Assembly (NCBI GenBank): GCA_000231825.2
Contig: JH720301.1
Location: 1,412,123 to 1,476,122 of the forward strand
Source: Tetrahymena elliotti 4EA
Lineage: Eukaryota > Ciliophora > Oligohymenophorea > Hymenostomatida > Tetrahymenidae
Direction: 5' to 3'
Length of the DNA stretch: 64,000 nucleotides
A program made the translations under genes and the position numbers. Shown here one piece after another: positions 12,282 through 25,759 of this stretch (positions are counted from its first letter, which is position 1; every line of letters starts with the position of its first letter). The notes beneath the pieces are model-generated. The model had not been told where the DNA came from. It did no database searches and was given only the letters and a program-made list of their open reading frames with translations.

Positions 12282-13485
12282 TAAGAAAAAATACCAATAA
12301 TAATTTTTCTATTATTTAATATACTGTTTAATTATTTTTCTTTGTCAATTAATTGTTTTTTATCCCTTTATCCTTAGATGAATAATTTGTGTGTAAATCT
12401 TTATGCAAATATTTATAAAAATTTACATAAGTAAGTCTTCATTAAGTAATTAAATTTTCTGCGTTTATGCAATTTATCACAAAATTTTTGTAAGCTAAAT
12501 TACATTCTACTAAGGAAGCTTATCAAACATTTTATAAAAGTAAATATTTACTTTAGTAACCCACAGTACTATTTACTTATTTTATTTTATAATAAAACGG
12601 TAAAACTGAATACTTTATTAATTTAGCTTCTCTCTTAATTTTTCAAAGAAAAAGCAATTTTCAATTTCATGTTTGAATTTGATCGATTTAATAAATTACT
12701 TGCTAATTTAACTTTAATCACCACAAATAAAAATACAATATAGACTACTTTTACTAGTAACTTTGTTAATATTGATCATAATTTCTTTTCAAATTGGAAT
12801 TTAATTTATTTAATTATTTTTTGATATTAATCATATAACCATGTAAAATTATCATCATTTTACTAGTAAACATATCTATAAATACAGATTAGCAACTATG
12901 CATTTATATATCTATTATTCAACTAGTAAATTAATTAAATTCTATCTTTTTAAAAATTGATAATTCTCAATTATTGTTTTAATATTTGTGTCACTTTTAC
13001 AAAAACATTTATTTATTTATTTTTACTAATTTAGAAATATCTTATTTTTCACTTTTAAAATACAATAATGTTTCTATAAATAAACAAAATATATTCAAAT
13101 CTAAAATTAATTCATAAGTGAAATCATTCCTAAGTGTATTAAAAATGAAAAATAATTTCAGAAAGAATAATAATAATTTTTTTGATACTATGAGATTTGA
13201 AAATTGGAAAATCTTATTTTGATTCAATAAACTTTCATCTAAATAAATAATTTAAATACTGATATTTTTAGGAATTTACATTTTAATTTAGAACCTGTAT
13301 GAATTAATTACTGATTTTTTTTGAGGAATAAAAATTTGAATTAAAAACAGATTATAAAAAACAAAGGATAATAAAGAGAATAAGATTAATAAGACAGTTT
13401 TATATTGAAAAAGTATTAATTATAATATGTATTTATTTGTTGATTGATTAGGTTTGATTTGATTGTTAAATTGGGAATTATTTGT
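12282..13485. other. Intergenic, no gene seen
   Basis: Extremely AT-rich spacer containing the divergent-side promoter of the 9683-12281 gene and the 3' flank of the kinase at 13486. ACTAGTA-type words recur at about 12755, 12862 and 12920 (ctagtaa), but no function can be given. Confidence 0.4.
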
Positions 13486-15354
13486 TCAGATGTATTTTTA
13501 AAGCTTGAAGTTTATTAATTAAACAAAATCTTCATAGGAAAAAGATTCTATCACTCGAAAATATGTTTAGTAAGAAAGCCTCTTAATGCCATCAATCATA
13601 AACTTAGAAAAGAATGTGTCAATATCAAAGCCATCTAGTACATTGTTCAAATGCATTAACATTCTATAAGAAATTTACTTTTTATCTTGTTTTTCCAATT
13701 CAATTGCTTTTTCTTTAACTTTGGTGCAATATTCCTTAAGAACCTTTATGTAATTTTCATTTTCTTATAAATTTGTTGTCTAGTTCATCCTGCTTGCAAA
13801 GCTTGTTGTACTACTAGAGAGAGATGAGTCAATCTTTTCAAAAGAGCTTTGCTCTTCAGGAGTGAGTTGCTCTGTAAAAGTAACAAAATTCTTTTAAATC
13901 TCTTTTTGTTCATTTAACAAATAATTTAAGATGGTTTCATAGTCAGAACTCATTTTGTATTTACTCCAATGAGAAGGTGATATCTTAAATTCTGTTAATT
14001 CAGTGCTTCGTATCTAAGTGATTAATTTATTGCATACATTTTACATTTATTTCATCATAATTAAAACAACTAAGACAGAGTTTTCATAGAGATTTAAATC
14101 AATAACTGCACTAATCATGTTATTAATATAAATCATCTTATTTCTTTCTTTAATAATTTTTTTGTTTACTTCTAATATGCTTTCTTTTGAAGTTTTTGAT
14201 TAGCTCATTATTCTTTGTAAATTTTCATATTATGCATCATTTTATCCTATTGATATTTATTTTTCTCCAAGACCTAACTCATGCTTAATCTTCCTCCTTT
14301 CCTAATAATTCTATATCTTTTAATTATCAGCCTATTAATTACCAAATATTTGTTAAATTGTGCAATAATCTACTTTAGAACTATTCCTTCTTTGTTATTG
14401 ATCCAGTTAAATATTTTCTGAAGTTTATTATGAATTTGCCGTATTAATTTTATTTGACTCTATTTAGCTATTCAAGAATTCCTGATTTACTTTTGTAATA
14501 TCAACTCCTATTAGATTTGCTACCGCTTCAATTGTAATTCTTTTTTTTGGATCAACTTCCAGCATGCTTCTACAAAGTTTCTAAGCAAAGTCAGATATAG
14601 GATAAGGAAAAACTAATTTACATTCTTTCTTTTTTGTCAGTAATGATTCTATAACTGTATCTTCAAAAGGACAAACTCCTTAAAGCATTTCGTAAAAAAC
14701 AACTCCAAGTGAGTAAACATCAGAACTGTAATCAATAGTACTTCCTTAAATAATTTCTGGTGCCATATATATTGGTGAACCTCTAATTGCAGTAGTAAGC
14801 TCCTATGATATTATCTTACTTTCATCTTTATCAAATTCTCCTACATATTTGCAAAAACCAAAATCTGCTATACAAACATCATTTTTAAGCAATTAACTCT
14901 AAGGCTCTGTATTCTTATTTGTCTTTTTAAACAAAATATTGCTAGGTTTTATGTCATTATGGATAATATGGCTTTTCTTGATGATGAGAAAGCCTTCAAT
15001 AATCTATTTAAAAACATGGCTTAAAACAATATCTTCTTAAAGAAACTTGTAGTGCTTAATAACTTCATCTAAGTTTCCCCCATAGCAGTATTCATAAGCT
15101 AAATAAATGTGGTTACTTGTTTTGAACCATTCATGAAACCTAACTATTCTCGAATGGCTAATTTTTCTCAAACACTAAATTTCATCAATTAGCATTTCCT
15201 AATACACAGGAGATTTTTATAATTTCCCACTATCAAACATCTTGATTGCAAAAAACTCACTGCTATTTTCTTTATGGCGAGCTTAATAAACTTCTCCAAA
15301 CTATCCTCTACCTGCTACTTCAAGTAGAATATAGTTTTAAACCATCTTGGCCAT
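13486..15354 (-). CDS. Protein kinase, ULK/Atg1-like
   Basis: Single-exon minus-strand gene, 623 codons including TGA; start MAKMVQNYILLEVAGRGQFG. Kinase domain about residues 7-275: glycine loop GRGQFGEVY, ATP lysine K38 in FAIKMFD, regulatory Glu in MLIDEIQCLRKISH, hinge YLAYEYCYGG, catalytic loop HNDIKPSNILF (132-142), D164-F-G in IADFGFC, and RGSPIYMAPEII (191-202), the GSP-x-YMAPE form typical of ULK/Atg1 kinases. YSSDVYSLGVVFYEML and PKKRITIEA complete the fold. The HRD Arg is replaced by Asn (HND). The C-terminal ~345 residues begin with a Gln/Ser-rich linker and end in helical sequence that could correspond to the Atg1 C-terminal domain; that part is inference. ULK-class kinases act in autophagy initiation and related signalling. 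Ciliates have many such kinases, so orthology to Atg1 itself is not claimed. Confidence 0.88.
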
Positions 15355-17115
15355 CTTTAAAAGCTTTGCTTGCTAATAATGGTTATTTTTTTGTCTTTAG
15401 TAATTTGTACGCAAAATTTATCTAATAATCTCAATTTATTATTAAGATTTATAATTAATTAAAAGTTAGAACAATATCCAATAGCATTCCTTACCTTTAT
15501 TTTATTTAAATATTTATTTATTTGTTTTCGTTTTATTTGTGTTTTGTTTGTCAAGTTAAGAAATAGAATCTAATGGCATATTTTTATTCTACTGCATCAT
15601 TTTAACAAATTTAGTAATTTATTTATACTAAAAATAAGCATTTAATTACTTATCAAATTAAATAAAAATTCATGCTTCTCTTGAAATTGTTTAGAGTTAG
15701 TTTTATTAGCTAATAAATAATACAGCTTAATAAAAATAAATTTCATCTACAAATAATATGCTAATAATAATATATGAAAAGCCTAGAAATTTATTTCATA
15801 TTACAAAATAATTATTTGCTTCTCTTTCTAAACTTTTAATTGATGCAAGCACAAAGCTCACTATTAACAAAAGTTTTAGAGTATTTTACATTCTATAATT
15901 TAAAAATATTCATATTTATATCCTTAAATTTATATTTAGAGTGAGTATTAATTTATTTAAAAAATTAGTAAACAAATACAATATTGAAAAGCTCAATAAT
16001 TTATTTTCTTAAGTATATTAATTCTTTGCTTATAATATAATTTTTAATCAGCCTATATATAAATGTTTATTTTATGTTATCCAATAATGCAAGACTAATT
16101 GCTATCCCTTTATTTTATTATTAGTGTAAAATAACCTTTAGGATTATAAAATAAAGTTGATCTTTTCATTAAATTATCTAAAACAACCATATTAATCTTG
16201 AAATATATTTTTGGATCTAGTTTTAACATTTAATTACTCCATTTGATTAACGGAAAATTTAATTAAGTACATTATTAGCTAATAGATTATTGAAAAGTTC
16301 AGAAATTTATTTTTAAATAACATATAAATAATTTTTATTTTTGATTTGCTGTATGTAATACAAGCATAGGTGTGAGTGTAAAGATTAATCTTACATTCTA
16401 TTATTTTGATTTTTCAGACTATCTCGAATCCTTGAAATTAATTAACAATAAATCCATCAAAAGAAAATTCAAGTGCTGAGAAAAAAAAATAAATTTTTAT
16501 AATTACACATCTAAAGACAATATCATTTTATTATTTTCATAGAGATTTAGAGAGCAATTATAATTAAGGTTTGAATTAATTTGTATTAAATCAATAATAC
16601 TGAATAAATTTTTGTAAAGGAGGCAGAAAGGAAACCATCAATTTACTTAATCTCTAAAATATAAATTTGTATAGATTAACTAAAATTTGGCGATCTAATT
16701 TTTTAAAAATAAAAATTGACAAAATATTTATCTAAATTCTAAATAAATAAATAAATAGATTAATTTATATTACCATTTATTAAAAGCATGTAATCTAAAA
16801 ATAGTTACTCACTTTTATTAACATATTAGCATAAATTTTATTTATTTTAAAGCTACTACCATTAAAGAAATTGAATTATTTCTAATCATTATTACATATA
16901 TACAGCCTAAAGTGGGAAATAAGTAGATTATAATGTGATTGTAAAATTTTTCAGGTCAATCGATTAAAGAAAATTTAAGCCAACTCTAAAAAATAGTAGA
17001 AGTCTTTCTTTTGATATTCAATATAATTAAATTAATTTCTAAAAATAATTAATCTTTGCTAAAAAAAATTTCTTCAATCTTTTTTTACAAATTTATTCTA
17101 CTTTTACTTTATAAA
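15355..17115. other. Intergenic between divergent genes, no gene seen
   Basis: About 1.8 kb of highly AT-rich DNA upstream of two divergently transcribed genes. No frame has coding character. It probably contains both promoters, but no motif stands out. Confidence 0.45.
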
Positions 17116-19200
17116 ATGAAGGACGAAGATTACAATAAACTTATAGAAGAAATTAATAATTCTCTCAAAGAGAGTAAGTTAATAATTCAGATCATGAAAA
17201 CACCTTCATTTGACTTTGTTTTTAGAGAGATTGATTATCAATTGTAATAACCAATCTCTAGTTCAAAAAATAATCTTCAATCTTAATAAGAAATTGTTAT
17301 GGACTCTCTCTATTGTACATAATCATCGGATAGAGAAATAAGCAATGAATATGATGAATAGATTTGCTTGTAAGTAAACTAAATCTAGAATTAAGAAAAA
17401 TCTAAAAATTCTACTTAATTAGAATAAATTCTAAATAAGTACTTTTAACAAAATATAAATAATTAGAACTAAGCTTTTAATTATACTTAAGAAGTACAGA
17501 AATATAATATAAAAACAAAAATACCTATTTCGAGTATATCAGAGGCTCTAGAAAAAGAAGAGGAGGAGGAGTCTAATAGATAAACAACTCCTAATAATTA
17601 ACAATTATATTACTTTTGTTAGATTTCAAAACCAAATAGCTCTTAAAATTCAGAGAAATAAAAAACAAGTAAACCTCCTTCTTCTATTAACTCTGAAAAA
17701 TTTTATCAAGAATTAAATTAACATGATGATTTTTCATGCGATATGAACACTGCACTAGAATTGTTAAATACAGATGATAAACTCAAATTTTATGAAAATA
17801 AAAACTTAAATGAAAGCCAAAAAAGCAATAATTAGTAATAATTATAACAAAATAAGAAATTTTAGTCAACTGCATCTGAAAGTCAGTTTGATGCAGAATT
17901 TGATGAAGTATCCCTTCATTTATCTGATATTGATGGTAGACAAGTATTGCAAAAATAGCTAACTATTAATTCAGAAACAACATAAATTATTAATAAATAA
18001 TAAGCCTAAATACCAAGTTGTAGCTATCTATAAAGCCATTAAACATAACCTTACCTTATAGATGATATTAACTCTCTAGATGATTAAAATAGTGAAGAAA
18101 GCTTAGTTTCTTTTTATAATGAAAAAGGTGAAACTAGCTCTTCTGTTTTTGAAGTTTAAGACTCAAAGTTATTGTAAAATTTTTTTGAAGAGGATATTTC
18201 ATAAAAATTAAATTAATAGCTTAATTATCCAATTGACTTATAAAGCCCTATTTTAGATTGTGCAGGTTTAATTAACAATGAAAAAGAAGACATGCAACAA
18301 ATTCTTTCTCCCTTATATTCAAATAATTATTTTATTGATTAATAAAATTTCCATCAACTTAACCTAAATAATATTGAATGTGAAGAATTTGTAATCAATT
18401 AGAAATAGAGTATTCAATCATAAGATAATTATGACTATGATGAAATCAAAATTACATAACTTGAAAGCGAATTAGAATAAATTAATAAAAAAATTATTAG
18501 TCGCTCTTCTTAAAACTCTATAACAAACTTTTCATCTTAGACAAAACAAGTCAAGCCAACTCATCTAAAGATTAAATCAAGCTTAATATCTACTCAAGAA
18601 GCATCTATCTCATAACCAAACTCCAGAAAGAATTCTTAAATAAACTCAAAAGAATTTATTTCAAGCATATAAAATAAAAATAATAATAAAAGATTAAGCT
18701 TACAATTATTTATTGAACTACCATCTAAATCTCATGAAACCTTTTAAGCCTATAAGAAGATAAAATAAGAATTAAAATAAGCGAATTCTTAAAAATCTTC
18801 AGTAACTTAAAAAATAAACTTTGAATAAAATGATCTCAAAAATTTTAAAACACCTTTTCTACAAGTAATTGTTATTATAAAAAATAAATCTATTTTTAAA
18901 AAATTTTACAGTTAAACTTAATAGGAAAAACATTTCACAGTTCAGAAATATAAAAATTTGATATTGAACAGAGATCTAAAAGTAATTAAAAAGTTATTAT
19001 TTAAATTAATTTAAATATTGATAATATTTTTGTTAAAAAAAAGCTACTCTTAATAAAAACAAAAGGATTATTAACAAATATTTTAGCAACAATTAAAACT
19101 AACAGAATAATTTATTTAAATGAATTCATTATTATTTACTAATTTATTTATTTTATCAACCAATACTTAATTTCTCTTTAAAATATCATTTGTATTATGA
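17116..19200 (+). CDS. Hypothetical Gln/Asn/Ser-rich protein
   Basis: Uninterrupted ciliate-code frame of 695 codons including TGA. The start is the ATG giving MKDEDYNKLIEEINNSLK; an upstream TTG at 17056 in the same frame is not a credible start. The protein is low in complexity: many Gln codons (TAA, TAG, CAA), Asn and Ser, a Glu run (EKEEEEES near 17553), and serine/acidic patches (HLSDIDGRQ, LIDDINSLDD, SSVFEVQDS) that look like disordered phosphorylatable sequence. No recognised domain, signal peptide or membrane helix in the main part. The last ~60 codons become very AT-rich and hydrophobic (FKLIQILIIFLLKKS), so the true 3' end could include an intron before 19200. Function unknown. Confidence 0.65.
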
Positions 19201-20106
19201 GAGAGCAAATTAACCTTTAATAAATTGTATATTATATTATTTTATATTTTGATTTTATTGCATCAATTTAAGCAATTTGTTTGTTTTTTACCAATTAATT
19301 CCTAAAAAAATAATTAATTTTTTAATTCTTACTAAGTAAATTTTTATCAAATTTTAATAAATGTAACCAAGTAAGTCTTTATTTATTTAATTTTTACCAA
19401 AAAAACATTAAAAGTCAATTAAAAATTTTCCTCAAAAATAGAAACAATTATTTGAAACTAAATATTTTTGTTATTAAAATCCACTTAACTTTTTTCAACC
19501 AACTAATATCAGCAAATTTTGATATTTTACAAGAATAATAGGGAAAAAAGAAAGTAGAAAATTTTAAATTAATACTTTTGTCTTTTGATTACTTTTATTT
19601 GTTCATAAAATCTTCACTTAAGATTTGTCTAGTTAACACTTTGATATCTTTCCTGTGCAATGCTTTTTCTATGAAAATTAATAAAATAAACTCTAAATAC
19701 ACACATAAATGTAAGATTTAAACTTGATATTTTGCTAATTAGTTCAGCTTTTTTAAGAAGAATAATTTTTATAATTTGTTGCATGTTTGGAGGTAATGAA
19801 AAAGTGAATAAAAACTATTAAAAATCGAAATTAATCAATAAAATAGAAAGAAGTTGTAATTAAATTTGGATTTCTAGAAAATATTTAATTTGAATCTATT
19901 TAGTTATTAGTCCAACATTCTATTATTATATGAGTATCATATATGATATAAATTTAATGGAATAACTAAAATTTCAAAAATTATTTGGTTTCTAAATGAT
20001 TTGAGGTTATTATTGTAAATCTAATAAAAAATATAGGAAAGTAAACAAATTAAACAAAAATTTATTTATCAAAGCTAAAGAGAATATAGAATTTGCCTAA
20101 TTATAA
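19201..20106. other. Intergenic, no gene seen
   Basis: AT-rich spacer with no coding signal on either strand; contains the 3' flank of the Q-rich gene and the presumptive promoter of the next gene. Confidence 0.45.
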
Positions 20107-21025
20107 ATGTCAGAAGTAAATTGTTTTCTTTCTAAAATTAACAAATTAATTAATTAATTTAAAATAATTACCAGTCTCCTTTGTCTTCTTTGCTCTCTGA
20201 ATCTTAAGTTGAAGAAAATGATTAAATGGAGAGAGTTGTCTCTCATTAGATGGATATTATTTAAGAAGAAAGTTTTTTAGATGATGATGATGATGATGAT
20301 GAAGAACAATAAAATGTATAATCAAATAGAGAAACTATTTAAATGCCATTATAAAGAAAGAGCTCTGCTTCTCTCTCCTTTGAAAACCCTTTTGTCTGCA
20401 TCTAAACATTATTTATTAAAGCCATCATATTATTTATGTAAGATTTTTCTTTTAAAATTAAATTAATTCTATTTTATTTATTGCTAGGTACTTTTTTATA
20501 AATTTCTTTAAGTTTAAACTACCTTGGTAAATCTTACTTTCTCTAATTCTTATGGTTGATTTCATATCCTTCAACATTTATTCACAATTGTAACATATAT
20601 TCATTCATCAATTTATCAAAATAAATCAAGTAAATTTTTTTAATTTAACCAGCAAATTAATTGGTTCTAAATGGACTCTTAAAAAGCCACAGTCATCAAT
20701 TATTGATATCATCTAAGTACAATTTCATCCTAGTTTCTTAATTTAATATGAATAAAATAATGTGTACCTTGATATGGTTATTTTTATCATGAGTTTGCTA
20801 GTTCACTATCTGTTTGCCTTTGCTCATTTTATCCTTGTTATAGTAATGAAAAACTATTCTTAAGTAAAATTAAAATAAAGCAACTTTCCAAAATTTAAAA
20901 CTATAACTTTGTTAAATAGATGTATCTAGATATCTTTGCCATCATCTTAAACATAATAAACTGCATAGGCTTTTACAAATGTTTTTAAGGTAATTTATTT
21001 TTCTATAAAATCATTCTTTTAATGA
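20107..21025 (+). CDS. Hypothetical membrane protein with acidic N-terminus
   Basis: Proposed exons 20107-20115, 20175-20437 and 20488-21025 sum to 270 codons including TGA. A nine-base first exon (MSE) splices in phase to SPLSSLLSESQVEEN, followed by a soluble N-terminus with a (GAT)n-encoded run of seven Asp and EEQQN, then a Ser-rich patch (QRKSSASLSFENP). At least three hydrophobic segments come after (FVCIQTLFIKAIILFMYFF, QILLSLILMVDFI, LDMVIFIMSLLVHYLFAFAHFILVI). The base composition is less AT-rich than the flanks, supporting a real gene. I do not recognise the family. The second intron and the last ~50 codons are less certain than the N-terminus. Confidence 0.55.
20281..20301 (+). repeat. 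(GAT)7 microsatellite coding poly-Asp
   Basis: Seven GAT repeats in frame within the N-terminal acidic stretch of the 20107-21025 gene. Same repeat class as in POLK. Confidence 0.85.
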
Positions 21026-21817
21026 GAATTCTTTAAAAATTTGATATTTTTATTTTCTGAAATCTCTAAAAATACAATAATATTTTAAACAAATCTTTTT
21101 ATAAAATAGCTAAAAAATAGATTTAAAGATAAAACTAAGTCATTTAACTAAGGTTAATAAATATCTCAACTAAAAGAACTACTGTTACATAATAATCTCT
21201 AGTATAAAGAAATTCAAGCATAAATTGAAATTAAATTATTTATTTGTTCATAATAAAAAAAATATATATATATTAAAAACTAAATCTATAAGTTTATTAT
21301 AAAAATTAGTATCTATCTATCTTCTATGTATTGTATTATTTATAAAAGGTATTTATCACAAATTAAAATACAAATAACTCAATCAAAACAGCAATTTTCA
21401 GATATAAAATGAAATTTTTATTTAATAATCTATTTTTTATATTTATTACTAAAGTTTTTTATTAATAAATACTTATTGAAGAAATAATTTAAAAATAAAA
21501 AGATTAGTGGCATAATCTCGATAATCTAAGGCACTAAGAACCCAAAGTATATTTTGAAATGAGAAATTATCTATTTTTAATAATTTATGAGAAATTATTT
21601 ATTTTAATAATTTATAATAAATATAATTCACATTTTTAAAGGATAAGTTTCTTCTTATTTTAAAATATTTTTAATTGTTGAATTATGTTTAAAATCTAAA
21701 ATAATTTATTTTTTATTTTGACTTTATTGTATTAATTTTAGTGTTTTTTGATTATTTCTAACATTCTAGATTAACACAACATTGCTTATCGCGTAGGTAA
21801 TATTAATAATATTGCAT
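21026..21817. other. Intergenic, no gene seen
   Basis: AT-rich spacer. A locally repeated phrase (gagaaattatttattttaataattta) occurs at about 21561-21620 as two near-identical adjacent copies; otherwise nothing to report. Confidence 0.4.
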
Positions 21818-23008
21818 ATGAGTTTTACTCATAGCGAATCAGATATTTAGGTTGCATATTATTACGTCAACCATAAATTTCTTAATACTACTATTTGGAA
21901 ATCTAAAAAAGCGATCTTAATAAGTAAAAGTGATGTATTCTATTATATCTATCTTGTTAAACAATTTAAAAGAAAAATTTAATTAAATTAAACTCTATTA
22001 ATTAGCTAAAGTTTTTTAAAGGATATCAGCATATTTATAGGTTATTATGAATAAAATACTTAAAAAAAAGATATAAAACATTAGTTAGAATCCCTAGTAA
22101 TGTAATATTCTATTTTTCTAGTTTTAAAAAGGATGGTTTATCATTTATTTTTATGATCATAAAAAGGTATTGATCAATAGATTTTAGGATTATTAGAGAT
22201 AGGAAAGATTAAAAATGCAATAGAATTATATAATTAGAATATCTAAGCTATAAAAGAAAACAATTAAATTGACTAAATGTATACTTTAGATATATTTATA
22301 AGCTTCATTTACATTTTTTATTTATTCATTAAGATTTAGTAAAGCTTAAGCTGTATAAAGCATAGAATTTTTAGATTGTATTAAGTAAACTACTGAATTA
22401 ACTTAGTAGCAATATGAATCATATATCCTAAAGACAGTTTTACCATTGAAAGGATATGACTACAGTTAAAAAATGGCTAAATAAATTTCAAATAAATAAA
22501 TATAGCAAGTATAGGCTTTTAAATTTTGATGAAAACTATTACAGTGTCTTACATTATTTTTTGTTATTAATAGGAGATAATCTAAAAGCTTAAAATTCAT
22601 GAGCAGATGGTAAACGGAAGAAAAAGTAATAGCAGTAGTAAAGAAAACAATAGTTAGCAAAAAGCCATGCAATAAACCTAGCTCAATTAGTTTTAACAAA
22701 ATTAATTGAATTAAAATAGTTAAAATACAAGTGAGAAAGATTTAGTTCAAAGTGATTAAAGTCACCTAATTTAGAAAGCAGTTCGTCAGAATTTAATGCA
22801 GCAAGGCCAAAGCAAAAAAAATAATTAAAAATATATGAAGATAGCATCACTATGCTTCTTGGCACTATTTCTTATTTTTATTTAAAAAAAGTAAAAATAA
22901 TATTAAAATTCCTATTTATTATTAAAAAATTATTCAATTTATTAAATAAGGTTTAATATTAGCAGTAAGTTGGTAGGAGTTCTCAAACTTTTGTTAGGCT
23001 TATAATGA
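21818..23008 (+). CDS. Hypothetical protein with a tail-anchor-like C-terminal helix
   Basis: Proposed exons 21818-22096, 22181-22278, 22340-22508 and 22574-23008 sum to 327 codons including TGA, with consistent phases. The start reads MSFTHSESDIQVAYYYVN. The middle is helical and charged (GLLEIGKIKNAIELYNQNIQ, SIEFLDCIKQTTELTQQQYE), then LPLKGYDYSQKMAKQISNKQ. A Gln/Ser/Asn linker follows, then a basic patch and one hydrophobic stretch (KYMKIASLCFLALFLIF), placing the bulk of the protein in the cytosol with a C-terminal membrane anchor. Another ~45 very AT-rich codons follow the helix before TGA and may not be translated if a splice is missed. The helical repeats could be TPR-like. I do not recognise a family. 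Confidence 0.55.
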
Positions 23009-23535
23009 TATTTTTAGTTAATTTATTTATATTTTGTATTAAATCATAAGTATGTATATAGCTTTATTAATGATCTTGTAATATCTTAAAAAAATCTAAG
23101 TTTTTAGCCCTAGTTGAATATATTTAAAATAATATTATTTCCTTTAATTAGTTTTTTTCTAAATAAATTTTTATAGGACAGTAATTACTAAGAATTTTAC
23201 ACTAACCAATTTTAAATACAAGGTAGCAATATATATAATGTTTGTTTTTGCAATTCCAAATTGAATGAAAAATCAAATATAAATTGATTTGCCAAAAGCA
23301 AGCAAGAAACCCAAAAAAAATCAGTTTCTTAAAGAGAAATATACAGTATAGTTTAATTTTTATCTGATATGTATGTATGTATTTGTGAATGCTTTTGTGT
23401 ATTTTATTTTTGAATATAATTTAAATAAATAAAAGTTATTTAATATTTGAAAATTTGTATTAATAAATAAGCAAACAAAAATAATTATAATAAAGAATTA
23501 TTGATACTAAGCAAGAGCATTGATAATTAGAAGGC
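23009..23535. other. Intergenic, no gene seen
   Basis: AT-rich spacer containing a short (TATG)n run near 23370-23384. No coding signal; includes the DHHC gene promoter region. Confidence 0.4.
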
Positions 23536-25759
23536 ATGTATTATATACGAAAACACTGCCAATGGCTTTTTTCAGTCATTGTGGTTTTTATTATACTTTC
23601 TATATATTTAGTAAATTTGCTACTGGTCTAACTTCAATAAGAAGAGTGTATGAAAATATATTTATTTACTTTAAGGATTCGATATTTTAGGAAAGTTATT
23701 TAAACACATATTGATTGCGCCATGAATCAATTATGCACAAACAAAATAACTGATCAATTAGCGATCAAATTCAAATAAATAAATCAATTATCCTATTAAT
23801 TATATTTGTAATTAATTAAATAAAAGATGGATGGCTTAGAATAACATATTTAGTGATTTACAATTTATTTGCCTTTATGCTGGCCTGGTCTCTTTTATCT
23901 ACAATGTTTTCTGATCCAGTAAATTAATGTTATTAGAATTTAAATAAACAAAAATATTGAAAAGTATCTTTAGAATTAAGTATTGATAAATATTTTTAAA
24001 AAATAGGGTAGAGTCCCACAATTATGGGTAAGAAATTCAATTACAAGATTATTTGAATAAAAAAGATGATCATCATCATCATCAAATATTATTTATTTAT
24101 ATTAGGGATATTTTCTAACTGAGTAGGATAATAAGAAAAAAATTTATTGCCTCAATTGCCATATATTTAAACCAGTCCGTACTCATCACTGCTCCACATG
24201 CAAAAGATGTGTATTAAATATGGACCACCATTGTTAATGGATAAATAACTGTGTTGGATTTGCAAATAGGAAATTTTTTATATTGATGCTATTCTATATC
24301 AATATTACAACTTTTTTGACTATAATAGGAATGATACCAAAAATAATTGATATTATAAAGATTATAATAGTAAATCTTATTTTTTTCTTTTCAATTATAA
24401 TTTATTTCCCTTTCTTATTTAAAATTTAATTTTTTTTTTATTGTTAGTATTAAAATGATAAACTCTACTGGTTCACTGACTTACTTATTGTTTTTACATT
24501 CTGCTTCGCGATTACTGTCCTTATCGTTATTGGCAATTTCACTAAGGTTCACATAGACCTCATCTTAGTTAACTCTACAACTTTAGAAAATTTAGATAGA
24601 AAGAGGTAGTCTAAAACTGATCCAAATTAGACTCCTCAACTTAATGTAAACTCTATATATGTTGCTTTATAAAATAATTTATTATACTTTATTTGTAGAT
24701 TTATGATATGGGAGAGTATTATAACTGGATATAAGTATTTGGTTCTGATTATTGGTTGTGGCCATTCCCTATTTTCTTAAAAAGTAGTTTATTTTATTCA
24801 ACTTTACAGATAATAAAATGATTTTTAATCTAATTCAATAAAAGATTATGGCCCTGCTGGTGATGGAATTCTATGGCCTTCAAGATATGAGTAATTTCAA
24901 TTCAATTTTTAAAAAAATTAATGAGTATATATATCAAAAAGGCATTATATAAGCGAAAGTAAAAATAATACTATGGGAACTAATCAAGCAGTATAAAATA
25001 GCAGAATTCCTGCAAATCCTTCTGGTTCATCTTAAATCAAAAGTAAATAAATTGATAGATAGATAGATTGATTACTATACTTAATAAAAATTCAATAAAA
25101 TATTAAGGTAGTCAAAAGTAAGAATTAAATTAATAGTCAACATTCTCTTCATCAAGAGCTTAGGATAATTAGTTTAATTAATCAAGCCATGCTTTGGTAA
25201 ATAGTAATGGAGCATTGCATGGAATAGCTTAATAGCATTCATTCAAAAACGAAATGTCTTACAATACAGGAATAAACTAAAGTACTGCAAATACATCTTT
25301 TAAGAGCACTTAAAATAATATGCACTTCTAAAGTTCCTATTAGCCATAACCATAAAGAAACAATTAAAATTTTTATATAAATCATTCAACCATTTAAAAC
25401 TAATAGCAATCACAGCAACCAGTTACAGGTTAATATGAATCAAGACTTCCCTAAAGTAATTTGATTGTACAAATAGATTTTTTATTTATTTTTTTATTTT
25501 GTAGATTATCAAATAAGCAAGTATTGAGAATTTGAGTCGATCCTTGATTTTGAAAGCATAAAAGAATATAATTATAAAAATGAAGTTTTACTCAGATAAT
25601 ATCTACATTTTTATTTCAGGTCTGAGAAGAGTAAGTTACTATTTGGGGATTTAAAAGTAACTAGAAACAAATAAAGTTTTAAATTTTACAAACATTTTAC
25701 TTTAAAAGGAATTTTTTGTATATAAAAATAAATATAATAATTATCAGTATTTTGATTGA
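23536..25759 (+). CDS. DHHC-type protein S-acyltransferase (palmitoyltransferase)
   Basis: Integral membrane enzyme that attaches palmitate to cysteines of target proteins. Exons I can support: 23536-23647, 23827-23918, 24007-24027, 24106-24369, 24448-24660, from 24699, with introns 24891-24941 and 25043-25107 further on. Order: TM1 ([20 protein letters not shown]), TM2 ([17 protein letters not shown]) ending FSDP, the zinc-binding DHHC cysteine-rich domain ([19 protein letters not shown] then [18 protein letters not shown]), TM3 and TM4, the TTxE motif (NSTTLEN), and [20 protein letters not shown] like the usual NPxxxG...N(W)xQVFG tail. [13 protein letters not shown] follows, then a Gln/Ser/Asn-rich cytoplasmic tail. 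The splice around 24760-24815 does not resolve cleanly in phase, and the 3' end beyond 25466 is ambiguous (direct TGA at 25533 or a 38-nt or longer intron ending near 25759). Confidence 0.88.

Noticed and set aside
11832..12824. Plus-strand ciliate-code frame of 331 codons with no TGA
   Set aside because: It lies opposite the first exons of the minus-strand 9683-12281 gene, whose exon phases close and which encodes hydrophobic helices there. The plus frame decays into pure AT after ~120 codons and its start would sit within that gene.
17056..17115. Upstream extension of the Q-rich gene with a hydrophobic N-terminus
   Set aside because: It would need a TTG start; the first ATG in frame is at 17116.
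20281..20466. Met-rich frame reading ATG repeats
   Set aside because: Frame-shifted reading of the GAT tract of the 20107-21025 gene, whose spliced frame is better supported.
20107..21025. TVP23/FAM18-type Golgi protein
   Set aside because: An acidic N-terminus followed by helices superficially fits, but the conserved DFW...KN and RWW motifs are not present.
21480..21560. Possible tRNA-like segment
   Set aside because: Slightly GC-richer words (agtggcataatctcg) but no cloverleaf with T-loop GTTC and acceptor pairing could be drawn.
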